Source: Evernia prunastri
Lineage: Eukaryota > Ascomycota > Lecanoromycetes > Lecanorales > Parmeliaceae
Direction: 5' to 3'
Assembly: GCA_003184365.1 (NCBI GenBank)
Contig: NKYR01000152.1
Coordinates: 1 to 64,000, forward strand
DNA: 64,000 nucleotides
Part shown: piece after piece, positions 22,257 to 32,639 of the stretch
Layout of the letters: each line of letters starts with the position of its first letter
Numbering within the stretch: position 1 is the stretch's first letter
The notes under the pieces: generated by a model
Database searches by the model: none
What the model was told of the DNA's origin: nothing
The model's input: the letters and a program-made list of their open reading frames with translations, nothing else
Translations under genes and position numbers: made by a program

Positions 22257-24950
22257 CCATGCGGAAAAGGCTAATAAACCTCTTTCTCACAAACGGATCT
22301 TGGCTTGACTATTTTCCAGTTTGGAAAACATCTAATTATGTATGCCTCATGACAATGTTGCAAGCATGAAGCAAGCGGAGCAAATGAGCGGGCAAAATGA
22401 GCCGGTCTGGTGTTGGATAAGGTAGTGTTGAATACCTAGCGTGAATTCTTTCAATCGGTCCCGTCAGTGTTTACCTGATGATGTAGGTAGGTACAGAAAA
22501 CAGCTGGTGATTTGAACTGGTACCACCCTAAAGGGCAATTACTCTGGCACTTCTCTCTCTCTCTCTCTCTCAGTCTTCTCTCTTTCTCTCTCTGTATCCC
22601 ACCTCGCTTCCATCCAAGCAACAACGACGTTCCCCAACTACCAATCCGCCCGCCAGACTTCCAACGACAACCAGCCAACCTTGCAACACAACTCCTCATC
22701 AGCCACAACACTCTACCCTTCATCTCATCCCATGTCATCCCATCCCATCCCATCCCCTTCCCCAACCAACCTCAGCCAACAATCTTCTGCATCCTACCAA
22801 TCCACCCACGCATCCATCCATGCTATGCGCCGAAGACCCTGGATGGGATGGGATGGGATTGGGATGGGTATATTCGATAATCATGCTATGGTGCTATACG
22901 TGTCGTGTTGTAACCAACTCCACCTCATCCCCATCCCCATCCATCCCCAACCAGCCCAAAGCAAAAGACCCCGCCCGTTACAGCTCCACACCGCCTGTTC
23001 CTCCCCCTCCCCTCTCCCTCGTTTCCCCTCTCCACCACTCCATCTCCACCACTCCACCTCCACAACCGCTTTCCCCCCACCGCCCTTTCAGTACCACCCA
23101 GCTCAGCGACATCTTCCCCCTTTGCCCCCCTCCGTTAGCTATTGACTGCCAGTCCTCAATCACCAGCTGTCAGCTCTGAGCTGCAACTTTTGTCAGTTGT
23201 GGGTCGTTCGTTCGTTCGTTTGTTTGTTGTGATTAGTAGACAGACAACTTAGACGTCTACGATGGAATCGTGCCCAGAGAGCCCGAAGAACCCCTCGGCT
23301 TGCTGCTCACAGCCCACCGACCTAGAGCCCGGTTGATCGGTTGGGGGTTTGATGCGTTAGGGTAATTGTGGCGGGGGGGGGGGGGGGGGGGGAAAGACGC
23401 GAATGGCTGGAGCGAGTAGGGACTTTTGTGGATGCCTCTTTTTTTTCGGGGAGGGAGGGAAGGGGAGGGGGGGAGTTGGAGATTGATTTGAGGGAGAGGG
23501 CAGAGCAGGAAAGGGGAGGAAAGGAAACAACAGTCCTCCTAGCCCAGAAGAACAGCCGACACTCGACATTTCTACCTACTTTCTCTTCTCTTCTCTTCTC
23601 TTCTCTTCTCTTCTCTTCTCTCCCCATCCCATCCCATCCCCACAACCCCCAAATCCCAAGAACCGACCAACTGACTATACCGAACCAAAAAAACCCCCCT
23701 CGTGTTTCTTATGATCTCGTTTCCTCAGAGCATAACCAATACAAAAGCCCGCACGAGCTTTCTTTCCTCCTCGGGCCACTTAGTAATTAAGTATTCCCGT
23801 AAATGTGTTCCCCCACGGCCTTCTCAATCGACAATCTGTCTCATCCGTCGCCTGAATCAGCAGGAAACATCCGTGGCCGTACCGCGTTGGGTTTTATCTG
23901 ATGCAATATCCGTCCCTCTTTCACCCACAGCCCCCTAAGAACAGTGTGGGCTTCAGCCTCATGTGCCAGTGCCACAAGCGCCCACGTGCATCCTACGATT
24001 GATTGCAGGAAGAATGGATGGATGTCCCCGTGGTGGGAAGATGTGCAGTAAGCTGGGAGAAATGAGATGAGAGGGAGTAATAACAAATCTCTTTCAGAAG
24101 AGCTAGTAATACAGTATCGTGTGAAGAGGTACATAATACACCTTTCGTGTAGCCGAAAAACATACATAATACAGCGGTCGTACAGAAAAGGGACTCCCGC
24201 ATGAAACTCATAAACAGTGGCGCACATGTACAAAGCCTTGCATCTTCATCTTGAAAAGAACGTGCAGGCGCCCATTATCCCATACTTTCCGGTACTCCAT
24301 AATCACGGTCTCCGATGCTATCGCTGACGCCTTACACCATGCCCTCAATGCCCTTGGTTTCACTTCGTATCTGGCGACCATTTCATCGTAAAAGGTCTTG
24401 GCCGATGTGATGGCTACACTGCTGCCGCCTCTTGCACCACGATGGTCCAAGCCAGTGCTCCTTGTATCTGATATGTATCAACAACCGTGTTGGGTCTCAT
24501 TTCTGTTGATGTACTCTTGAAAAGATTTTGCTCGCACGACATGGCCTTGTGGCAATCTTTCGTCGTCATTCCTTCTGGACGAGAGCCATAAGAGCAAGCA
24601 AGGAGGTACGAACAGCCACAGCAAAGGTGGGAGCATCTTGTGGGAGTTGGTTCGCCGAAGGCTAGACCAATCGCGCAATGAGAACCGTTGGCGCATGGAA
24701 CGCCAGGGACGCCGCATTCGCTTCGTAACCCCTGGAAGTTCGCTTGTCAAGACTATGCTGGTGGTAGAGACATCCTTTTGATGATCGACTGGTTGTATTC
24801 TAGCTGAAGGGTTGAGAAGCACAGGATGGAGTCGGACGGTGGCTCCGAAGAGCGAACTCTTCTTCCAGATTGTCCCCTCATCTCGCGTGATATCATATCG
24901 TCCAGCTCAAGGGTCTTCACGATGACGGTGTCTCCATGACAAACCGGGCA
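22257..24950. other. Low-complexity intergenic region with possible minus-strand exons at its right end
   Basis: Positions 22550-23650 are pyrimidine-rich and full of simple repeats: a CT run near 22552-22571, repeated CATCCC units, a run of 20 G at 23373-23392 and eight TTCTC units at 23581-23620. Open frames there are low-complexity artefacts. From 24208 to 24950 the minus strand reads in coherent pieces: a CPVCHGD motif near 24935, a hydrophobic PPLLWLFVPPCLLLWL near 24600, and a helical segment ending at 24208. These could be 3' exons of the neighbouring proline-rich gene, or a separate small membrane-protein gene. I could not find splice junctions that join them convincingly. Confidence 0.4.
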
Positions 24951-24951
24951 G

Positions 24952-26055
24952 TCATCGTGTCGCAGATGCGGGTCTTGCAATCTTCCTAGCCAGACCAGTC
25001 CATGACCGTGTAGCAGAGTCTGCGTCATTATCCCAGTCCTCCACAGCGCTATGAAAGCTCCTGGTGCTCGATGAGGTATTCCTTGAATGCCCAGGCTGGC
25101 TATCAACAGATAGAGATCTTGACCTCAGGTCCACGGCGGTCGAGTTCAGCGGTCGCAAAGCTGGGGTGTTCGCTGTGCGGGGCCTCTCCTTCGCTGCTGG
25201 TTCGGAGAACAAACATGGTGGAGAGAGTTCGGCAGGATCCATCATCGGAACGGAATTCATGGCTTCCTGGAACAGTGGTGAGAATCTTTCCTCGTCTCGA
25301 AGGACTGATGGCGGCTGAGGCAGTGGCTCTCGCCGTTGCTGCTCAAGGAGACGTTCAAGCTGGATCTGGACGGGCGTCATCGGCGGTGTTAGGTCATGAC
25401 GGGACCGAATGGTGGGAGAAGGTTCGGAGCGGGTGAAATTTCTCGGCGTATGAGCTGGTGTGTAAGCTGGCGGCGCTGCGTGCGGTTCATGACTCGAGAT
25501 GACATCTCGCTGCACCTCGCCTGCGATAAGCCACATCTGCTCCTCTGGCATCCAGACCATTGCGGAAGCCGTACTTAGGCTTCGAGTGTTCGACTGTGGA
25601 GCTGATAGCGTGAGTTGGGGAGCGGGCGAAGTTGGGTTCCGCCGTTGCATCAACGTATTCTCCTGGTAAGCCGAAAATCCGAGCTGGGGAGTTGGTGAGG
25701 TCAGATTGCGTCGTTGAAGTAAGTTGATGTCCTGAGTAGGAGCTTGCTCATTGCTCCTGGCCCTCCTGATCTTGTTAATTATACAATGAGACTCGACGTC
25801 ACAACGCCTTGGTGTCGGACATCTAGGTGTCGGACAAATTCGTCGTCGAGGAAGCGGTGGAAGGGGTTTTGATGAGTAGTCTCTGGGCGGAGGACGACTG
25901 AAGTTCCTCGGAGGATATGCATCTGTTTGCACATTGTGCTGTTGCCCCGGTAGCTCAGGTACAGCGAACTGGCGGTCAAAGGTTGGTGAAGTTGCGAACA
26001 GCGACAGGTCGACCAATTCTTCTGTGCCAGTCATAGTGATACTTGCCGAGTGCAA
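24952..26055 (-). CDS. Proline/serine-rich orphan protein, 367 aa, C-terminal structure uncertain
   Basis: A single open frame from ATG 26055 to the stop at 24952. An in-frame Met eight residues in is an alternative start. The protein is rich in Pro, Ser, Thr and Arg, with two imperfect repeats around RRNLTSPTPQLGFSAYQENT and RRNPTSPAPQLTLS, a WMPEEQMWLIAGEVQRD segment that looks conserved in fungal orphans, and an acidic C-terminal third. It is mostly disordered by eye, and I recognise no catalytic domain. Just where this frame stops, another frame continues with a CPVCHGD motif and further downstream a hydrophobic segment. The true gene may therefore be longer (to about 24208) through splicing or a frameshift. 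Confidence 0.55.
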   Translation of the reverse strand: MHSASITMTGTEELVDLSLFATSPTFDRQFAVPELPGQQHNVQTDAYPPRNFSRPPPRDYSSKPLPPLPRRRICPTPRCPTPRRCDVESHCIINKIRRARSNEQAPTQDINLLQRRNLTSPTPQLGFSAYQENTLMQRRNPTSPAPQLTLSAPQSNTRSLSTASAMVWMPEEQMWLIAGEVQRDVISSHEPHAAPPAYTPAHTPRNFTRSEPSPTIRSRHDLTPPMTPVQIQLERLLEQQRREPLPQPPSVLRDEERFSPLFQEAMNSVPMMDPAELSPPCLFSEPAAKERPRTANTPALRPLNSTAVDLRSRSLSVDSQPGHSRNTSSSTRSFHSAVEDWDNDADSATRSWTGLARKIARPASATR

Positions 26056-28067
26056 AGGTCAACGACAGTTGTTATGTAAGTGAGGGCAGCGACGGCAAGG
26101 TTGGCGACACATCTCAAATATAGATGGAAGGATTGAGGGCGCAAGCAACATCGAAAGAGGGGATCGGAATCCTTAGTTAGAGTAGTTCAATTCCGGTCAA
26201 AGGTGGGTGTGGGATTTGGTGGAGTGCTCGGCGTCAGGTACCCGCTCAAAAGGGGCGGAGTTCCTTTTGTTGATAATCAGTAAGCCTTTTCAATGCGGTT
26301 TTGCATATATTGCGCCTCTCGGCCGCAGAGATGGTGCAGACTTGGTCAGGGTACAGGGGACCTTGATGAATTATGCGTAGAGCTCAAGGCAATTCTAAGC
26401 ATGTGGTTCAGTGATAAGGAAGACGGGTATGGAATATATGGATGATGATGATGATGATGACCATAATGAAATGTAGTAATATTTGACACATGGGCTGCAG
26501 ATTGCGGGATATGACCTTCTATGTTGGTCAATTGCTCCGGCTGATGATGCTGACCACGTCCTCATTCCAACCCGAGAAAAGAGGTTGGTTCATTCATCTT
26601 AAGATTTGATGCTTTGTGTGAGTTTACTGCCGCATGCTCGTATACTATTGTACTGGATGCTCGTACACGGGATGCTCCAAAGCAATTCGGGGGGAAATGG
26701 AGGGAATAAGGCTTGTGGCTCCGCCTTGAATGTTTTGTATGATCCATACATTGCCAAACATGTCCGTCGAAAGCGTGCGTATTAGAGAGAGTGTGTTACT
26801 TGTGAGACGTGTCACAAGGTTCTGAAGATGCGTTCTGCAGAGAGAGCGACTCGCAGCAGGAAGCGCTAACTACCAATGAATGGCACGTACAGATCTCACA
26901 CCTCTCGCCTGCTTTCTCGCAACATTTGGTTATGATTTAATCTCACTAAGACAAAGAGTTGCGAGATGCATTCCCCATGTGATCAATGATGATCAGTGGA
27001 TGATTTATTAATTATGTGTTTGTTGGTGTATAGGATTCTGGTGGCATGAGGGGCTGTGCAAGAATCAAGAATCGAAAGGGTGAAAGTTGAAGGCTGTGTT
27101 AGAGATGGTTCGATGTTGGTGTTCCGGCAAGTGAAAATAATGTCTCTGTGAACTACCTTAGTAATTAAGTCCCAGGGGGGGTTCCTTGGGGTCCTTAGGG
27201 GCCGCTTTCCCGGGTGACTAAGCCTACGGTAACCGAGCTTCATAGATGATATGGAGGCCAGGTATGAGGCTCTGCCGCTCTGGTGACCCCGTCGAGCTCG
27301 TCAGGTAAGCTCTAGGATCCTTCGCGTGCAAAGGCTCACCCTCCACACGCTCCTTCTGGGCCTCGAGCCAACCACATGGAAAAGTAATCCTTGCCTCATC
27401 AGTAAGCAGCTACCCTCACCACCCTCGACTGTCTATATATGGCAAATGACGTGCCACAGTCACAGTATCTAGAGATACATGGACAAGGCTTGTTCTCTAT
27501 CACGTAGGAGGCCCCCAAATATAATAATAACCATTCGAATAGAAGAGATTGGCCCACTGCCACCTCCATCGCAGCCAGCCAGCCTTCCATTTTCTTTCCT
27601 CCTTTCCTTCCTCCCATCCTTCTGTAATGCACCGGAAAAAGGTTCGCAATGCTCACCGCTTTGAGATTGAAATTGAGATACGTCCATACGAGAAGAGATT
27701 GTTGGCGCTAGAGCAGCCCGTCCTTTGTTTCGAAACAATCGAAATCGTCTTCTGTGCAAAATCGCTGTGATCTATTTATGTTGTCTTCTTTCTCGGCTGG
27801 TAAGAATGGATCGACGTACCTTTCCCTCTACGCGCTTGGGTTGGCAAGGGGACTCGTGAGACTCTCCGCTACAATTCGAGTCGCATTTGTCGTCGCGATT
27901 TGCGGGTCGCATACATACTCGTACGTTCAACTCTAGAACAGCCGCCATGAAGACAACACGACTTTTAAATGAGCATAACCAACTTCTTTTCGCTCTGCGA
28001 CTTCTTCAAACCCTTCAAACCTGTCCCTTACCTTTAGACTGAGTGACTGACCATTGATCCAATCGAT
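26056..28067. other. 2-kb intergenic region, no supported gene
   Basis: It contains the divergent promoter region of the orphan on the left and the secreted protein on the right. I see a GATGAT microsatellite near 26441-26460 and only short frames without domains. Pyrimidine-rich stretches near 27575-27625 explain the apparent proline/serine-rich frames. Confidence 0.5.
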
Positions 28068-28700
28068 ATGCGCCAATGCACAGTGTGGTCGTTGCCTCTC
28101 GTATATGCACTATGCGTCCGGCTCGTACTATCCAACATGCCAAGGTCCAATTCTATGAATCAACGCTCACTGCAAATCCTACAACCAGCAAACTCATTCC
28201 AACCTCGGAACCAAACTTGGCCACCCCCGTGGGGAACAGACCATGACATCGGCTCCAACCTCACCATCCACATTACCCTACGGGACCCTGCCCCCGCACA
28301 ACCCCTCTACGAACTTCTCCTTCTGGCAAAACGGCAAGTCCGTGACCGTGCTGCCCTTCTCGGTCCCACGACCCTCGTCCCCCGGCGCAAAGCGAACCCA
28401 GACCTCACGCAAACGATCCACGGCGGGCTCGAATCCTTCATCGAACCGGCGCGGGTCTCGAACCCTCGGAATCCAGGGCTAAATTGGGCAGAGTTCGAAA
28501 TATTGACGTTCTGGCTGTACGAGTATCTTTGGGTATCGTCGAACCGTCGGAAATGTACCTTTGTGTTGCTCAGGCACATGCCGACGGGCATGGAGCTGAA
28601 CCTGGGCTTCGGGGGAATTAAGCCGCTTGAGAGCAATTCGAGCGGTACTGCGACGCTGCCTGCAAAGTCGTTGTCCCAGAGCGGTGTTGATGCTAATTGA
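28068..28700 (+). CDS. Small secreted fungal protein, 210 aa
   Basis: A single exon from ATG 28068. The first about 22 residues (basic start, then LPLVYALCVRLVLS) form a plausible signal peptide. The mature part begins with a polar stretch, then NLTIHITLRD, a helix LYELLLLAKRQVRDRAALLG, and a C-terminal domain with WAEFEILTFWLYEYLW and GMELNLGFGGIKPL. The arrangement of an amphipathic helix, a hydrophobic pair of helices and a terminal strand resembles a group of secreted fungal proteins of unknown function. There are few cysteines, so it is not a typical cysteine-rich effector. One N-glycosylation sequon is visible (NLT). The role is unknown. Confidence 0.65.
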   Translation: MRQCTVWSLPLVYALCVRLVLSNMPRSNSMNQRSLQILQPANSFQPRNQTWPPPWGTDHDIGSNLTIHITLRDPAPAQPLYELLLLAKRQVRDRAALLGPTTLVPRRKANPDLTQTIHGGLESFIEPARVSNPRNPGLNWAEFEILTFWLYEYLWVSSNRRKCTFVLLRHMPTGMELNLGFGGIKPLESNSSGTATLPAKSLSQSGVDAN

Positions 28701-28798
28701 TCCTCGAGGCGAATCTGCATCCTCTTACGATTAGATAGCGCACATAGACTAATGCTTGGTCCACTCGCGACCTCATCAGGTCGAGTCCCACTTTCACC

Positions 28799-29642
28799 AT
28801 GTCGGGAAGTCGGAAGGCGAGCTCGAAGATGCTCAGTAGCTTCTGCGCTGCCGTGGTAGCTACTCCCGACCCACCCCCTTGGGTTCTCTTCTGCACTGCG
28901 AGCCCGAAGCACAAATCCGGTTACTTCCCAGCCCGCAATCCTCTCATCAAGCATCCTGCACCCATCTCCAATTTCTCTTGCTTTCCTCCCTCCTCCTGCC
29001 ATGTATCTGCCGTCCAATCCTTAAAAGTCACACCTCCTCTTCGGACCCACGAAGCCCCCAAGAACCCCAGAATCCCCTCGACAACGTTCCCAACACCTTC
29101 TCCAACTCACACGAGCCGCCCTTGGATATAACAACCGATTTGTCGATCGCCGACGGATTCCCAATTGTCAATTCGAGCTACGGAAGCAGAATCGGTCACT
29201 CCCCAATCAAAGCCCACTACACACTTCCTACCAGTCCCCGACTCACCCCACAAGCCTCCGCCGGTGCACCGACCAAAACGGGCAAAAGAATGCAAGTAAG
29301 CTATAACGCTCGCGCTGGGAACCAGAGAGGAGGGACAACCAAAATGAGAGAGAGAAAAATGCGAGAAGAAGAAGAAAGAGAGAGAGCGCGAGTTCCCAAA
29401 CCCCCAACAACCTCAACCAAGAAGACTATGACTACTTGTTACTTCCTGGCCACGCAAGCCTGCCGGAAAGGAACGCAGAACTGATCAGCGATTTCATCGA
29501 AATCAGACGACGGTACAAAGAAACAGCGGTGGATCTACGCCGGTATGGTTCCGGACACAAGGACAGCATATCACAGCTTCAAATCCCCCTCCCTTCCCGC
29601 TTTCCCGGGCTTCCCCATCGCAAGAAGTGGATAGAGAGATAG
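28799..29642 (+). CDS. Candidate multi-exon gene of uncertain structure
   Basis: Two frames here read as protein rather than shadow. One runs through about 29110-29295 (DITTDLSIADGFPIVNSSYG) and stops at a good splice donor, gtaagc at 29296. The other runs 29421-29642 (EDYDYLLLPGH, then AELISDFIEIRRRYKETAV) and ends with a basic tail. The ATG at 28799 (MSGSRKASSK) could be the start. I could not find an acceptor that joins the two frames in phase, so the model is incomplete or the gene is damaged. No domain is recognised. Confidence 0.3.
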
Positions 29643-30231
29643 ATAGATAGATAGCATAGCATAGCATAGCATAGCCAGCGCGCAGAGAAGTGGAATGTAG
29701 GGATATGTATGTAGACCCGCGTGCACGAGGAACCTACCTACTTGCCTGCTCCTGCACTGGGCTGGGATGGGCTGGGCAGCGCCATTCCTGACGGGTGTGC
29801 TTTAATTTACTTCTCGTTGTTTATTGCTACTTCTGCTGCTGCCGTCGTTGCTGCCGCTACTGTCATCATCATTCCCTTGCATTCCATCCCATTCCATTCC
29901 CTTTCACCCCTTCCCTTCCATCCCCTTTCCTTCCCCCACCGCTAGCACACACGCACACGGCTCATTGATCAATCCCGCGAACATAGTCTCCTCTGTTCAT
30001 TTTCCCTCATTCGTGCGCGGACGGAGGTAAATGCGGTGACTGCGCCGTCAGTTGAAAAACCCCCCCAGAAAAGAGAAAATCCCCTCCCCTCCGCCTCCAG
30101 CACCCCAGGCACGGGATAATGCGCGCTGGACGTTCAGGTAGCAACGCTCCGATCACAAGGCGAGGCAAAGGGAGGGAGGTAAGAGAAAGCAAGGTAAGGC
30201 GAGGCGAGGCAAAGCAAGGCAAGGCACGTCT
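29643..30231. other. Simple-repeat intergenic stretch
   Basis: AGAT and AGCAT tandem repeats lie at 29637-29675, with short T/C-rich runs near 29870-29935 and a repeated GGCGAGGCAAAG-like stretch near 30160-30225. No gene is seen. Confidence 0.6.
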
Positions 30232-31195
30232 TTAGGGGAGTGCGCCGTTGGAGGAGTGCGCCGTTGGTAAAGTGCGCCTTTGGTGGTGGACTCTGCGCCT
30301 TTGGTGAGATGCGCCTTTGGTGAAGTGTCTTGCGCCTTTGGTGGTCTTGCGCCGTTGGTGACCTTGCGCCGTTGGTGGAGTGCGCCGTTGGTGGAGTGCG
30401 ATTCTGGTGGCCTTGCGTCTCTGGTGGAGTGCGCCGTTGGTGGAGTGCGATTCTGGTGATGGCCTTGCGCCTTTGGTGGCCTTGCGCCTTTGGTGGACTC
30501 TGCGCCTTTGGTGACCTTGCGCCGTTGGTGACCTTGCGCCGTTGGTGACCTTGCGCCGTTGGTGGAGTGCGCCGTTGGTGGAGTGCGATTCTGGTGGTGG
30601 CCTTGCGCCTCTGGTGGAGTGCGCCTTTGGTGGCCTTGCGCCTTTGGTGGACTCTGCGCCTTTGGTGACCTTGCGCCGTTGGTGACCTTGCGCCGTTGGT
30701 GACCTTGCGCCGTTGGTGACCTTGCGCCGTTGGTGGAGTGCGCCGTTGGTGGAGTGCGATTCTGGTGGTGGCCTTGCGCCTTTGGTGGAGGGCGCCTTTG
30801 GTGGTGTTGCGCCTCTGGTGGAGTGCGCCTTTGGTGGTCTTGTGCCGTTGGTGGAGTGCGATTCTGGTGGTGGCCTTGCGCCTCTGGTGGAGTGCGCCTT
30901 TGGTGACCTTGCGCCTTTGGTGGTCTTGCGCCGTTGGTGGAGTGCGATTCTGGTGGTGGCCTTGCGCCTCTGGTGGAGTGCGCCTTTGGTGGTGTTGCGC
31001 CTTTGGTGGACTCTGCGCCTTTGGTGACCTTGCGCCTTTGGTGAGATGCGCCTTCGATGGACTACCTTACGTCTTTGCTGAGATGCGCCTTTGGTGAAGT
31101 GTCTTGCATCTTTGCTGAGATGTGCCTTTGATGGGCTCTGGGTCTTTGGTGAGATGCATCTTTGGTGGAGTGCGCCTTTGGTGCGTCTTTGCTCA
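30232..31195. repeat. Minisatellite of about 1 kb, core GCGCC(T/G)TTGGTG
   Basis: Several dozen imperfect copies of a 12-bp core, GCGCCTTTGGTG or GCGCCGTTGGTG, are separated by 3-6 variable bases, giving units of about 15-18 bp. Variants include a GATTCTGGTG form that recurs at regular intervals, so there is a higher-order repeat of roughly 150-180 bp. The core has no stop codon in any minus-strand frame, and the minus strand is open across the whole array and beyond (30232-31419). Because the unit is not a multiple of three, the open frame mixes different peptide repeats, which argues against translation. It lies just downstream of the coiled-coil gene's stop. Confidence 0.85.
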
Positions 31196-31424
31196 ACGCC
31201 GCAGATTGAACCGAAGCCAGAACGAAGCCGGAGGGCCTTTATGAGGTGTATACATACAGCATCATGCAGCGAGCAACATCGACAAAGGCACAGCGTGATC
31301 GAACGTAAAAAGCGACACGAAAACACAGACACACACACACGCACACAACTATCATCACCCTCCCCTCTCCTCTTCCCCCCGCCGATCCAGCCAACCAACC
31401 AGCCATCCACCCACCACAACCACT

Positions 31425-31875
31425 CTAATCGTCAAACACAAACTCATCCCCACTCCCCTCCCCCGCCCCCTCTCCCGCCTCCACTTCCTCCTCCAGCATC
31501 CGGCCCAGCCGGACCACCTCCTGCTTCGCCTTCATGAGCTGATCGTCCAGCTGACGCTTGACGCCCTTTTCTGAGCCCTTGCACGTCTCGACGTAGTGTT
31601 CCACCTCCCGGAGTTCATTTTTGATGTTCTTCTACATTTTGAAAAGAAGGTTAGGGGTGAAGCGAGAGCCGTTTTGCATTTGCCCCGTGTGTGTGTTTTT
31701 TTTTTTTTTTTTTTGGAAGAGATGTGGGGAGGTGGGCTGGGTTGGGGTGGCAGGGGAAGGGGCTTACGACGATGTTGATCGTCTCCTCCAGGCTCTTAGC
31801 TGGACCCTGGAATTCCTCCAGCGTCTCTTTTTCCGGCGGGAGGCCGAGGACTTTATTCAGCTTCTGCACGGACAT
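31425..31875 (-). CDS. Small coiled-coil protein, 104 aa
   Basis: Two exons, 31875-31768 and 31631-31425, join in phase 0 across a 136-bp GT-AG intron containing a run of 19 T. The protein starts MSVQKLNKVLGLPPEKETLEE, continues as a long heptad-like helix (IKNELREVEHYVET, then QLDDQLMKAKQEVVRLGRML) and ends in an acidic tail, GDEFVFDD. It looks like a subunit of a larger complex, but I cannot name it. The frame is open upstream of the Met to a possible acceptor at 31907 (RRENFPPQVA), so a further 5' exon is possible. Confidence 0.6.
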
Positions 31876-32639
31876 GGCCACTTGAGGGGGGAAGTTTTCA
31901 CGTCGGCTGAGTGAATGAATGAGACAGACTTTTTTTTGCTTTTGAAGATGTTGAGTACAATCGAAGACGATGGATGAGGCAAAAGGGAGTCCGTGAAGGT
32001 TTTTGTATTCCCTCGAAGCCTAGGGGGACGGACAGCTCATGAGCGAGACACGTGGCGGGTTGAAAACGGAAAGCCGAGGGAAGGGAAGATTCGAAGCAAA
32101 CATTGAACTCGACGTTGGGATTCGATCGTTGTTCCAAGAAGTTTTCTCGAGTGCATACGATGTGATCCGAGATTCTCCACATGCCGCATGCGTTGGCCCA
32201 GTCTCGAGCGGATCCGTTCCCGAGGGAGGAATTTCGCACAAGTCAGGTTCTCGAGGTTCGCCGTTTCTCTCGGAGAGGAAGCTTCTAGAGGAGAAAGCTG
32301 CCAGAAGCTGGGTCATGGAAGAGTTGACGTATCGATCCATGAATGAGCTGTTCATCTTTAGTCACACCAAAAAGCTTGCTGCCCGATTGGCACCACGCCC
32401 TGCGAACTAAGATGTTTCGTTGTATATCATCAAATGATATGACAGGTGTGCCCGACGGAAGACTGCTCCTGACCCCTAATTTTATAGCATTGTTGGCATA
32501 TTTTATGCTGGAAAACATAGACCCTTTGAGATTGCATTGGTCATCACGTTGGAGGCCTAAGCACTCAGTCGCTAGCCCCGCTTTGCGCCTTTCTGCTGTA
32601 GAAGCTTTCACGGCGTCGTCATGCCCATGTCGCCAGTTT

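Noticed and set aside
22512..23179. Overlapping Pro/Ser/His-rich frames between MKK1 and the orphan gene
   Set aside because: All three frames are open because of CATCCC and CT repeats; no conserved segment or splice pattern.
30330..31097. Plus-strand frames rich in RLWWSCAVGG-type repeats
   Set aside because: They are readings of the minisatellite core in other frames and change peptide phase with each unit; no start context or domain.
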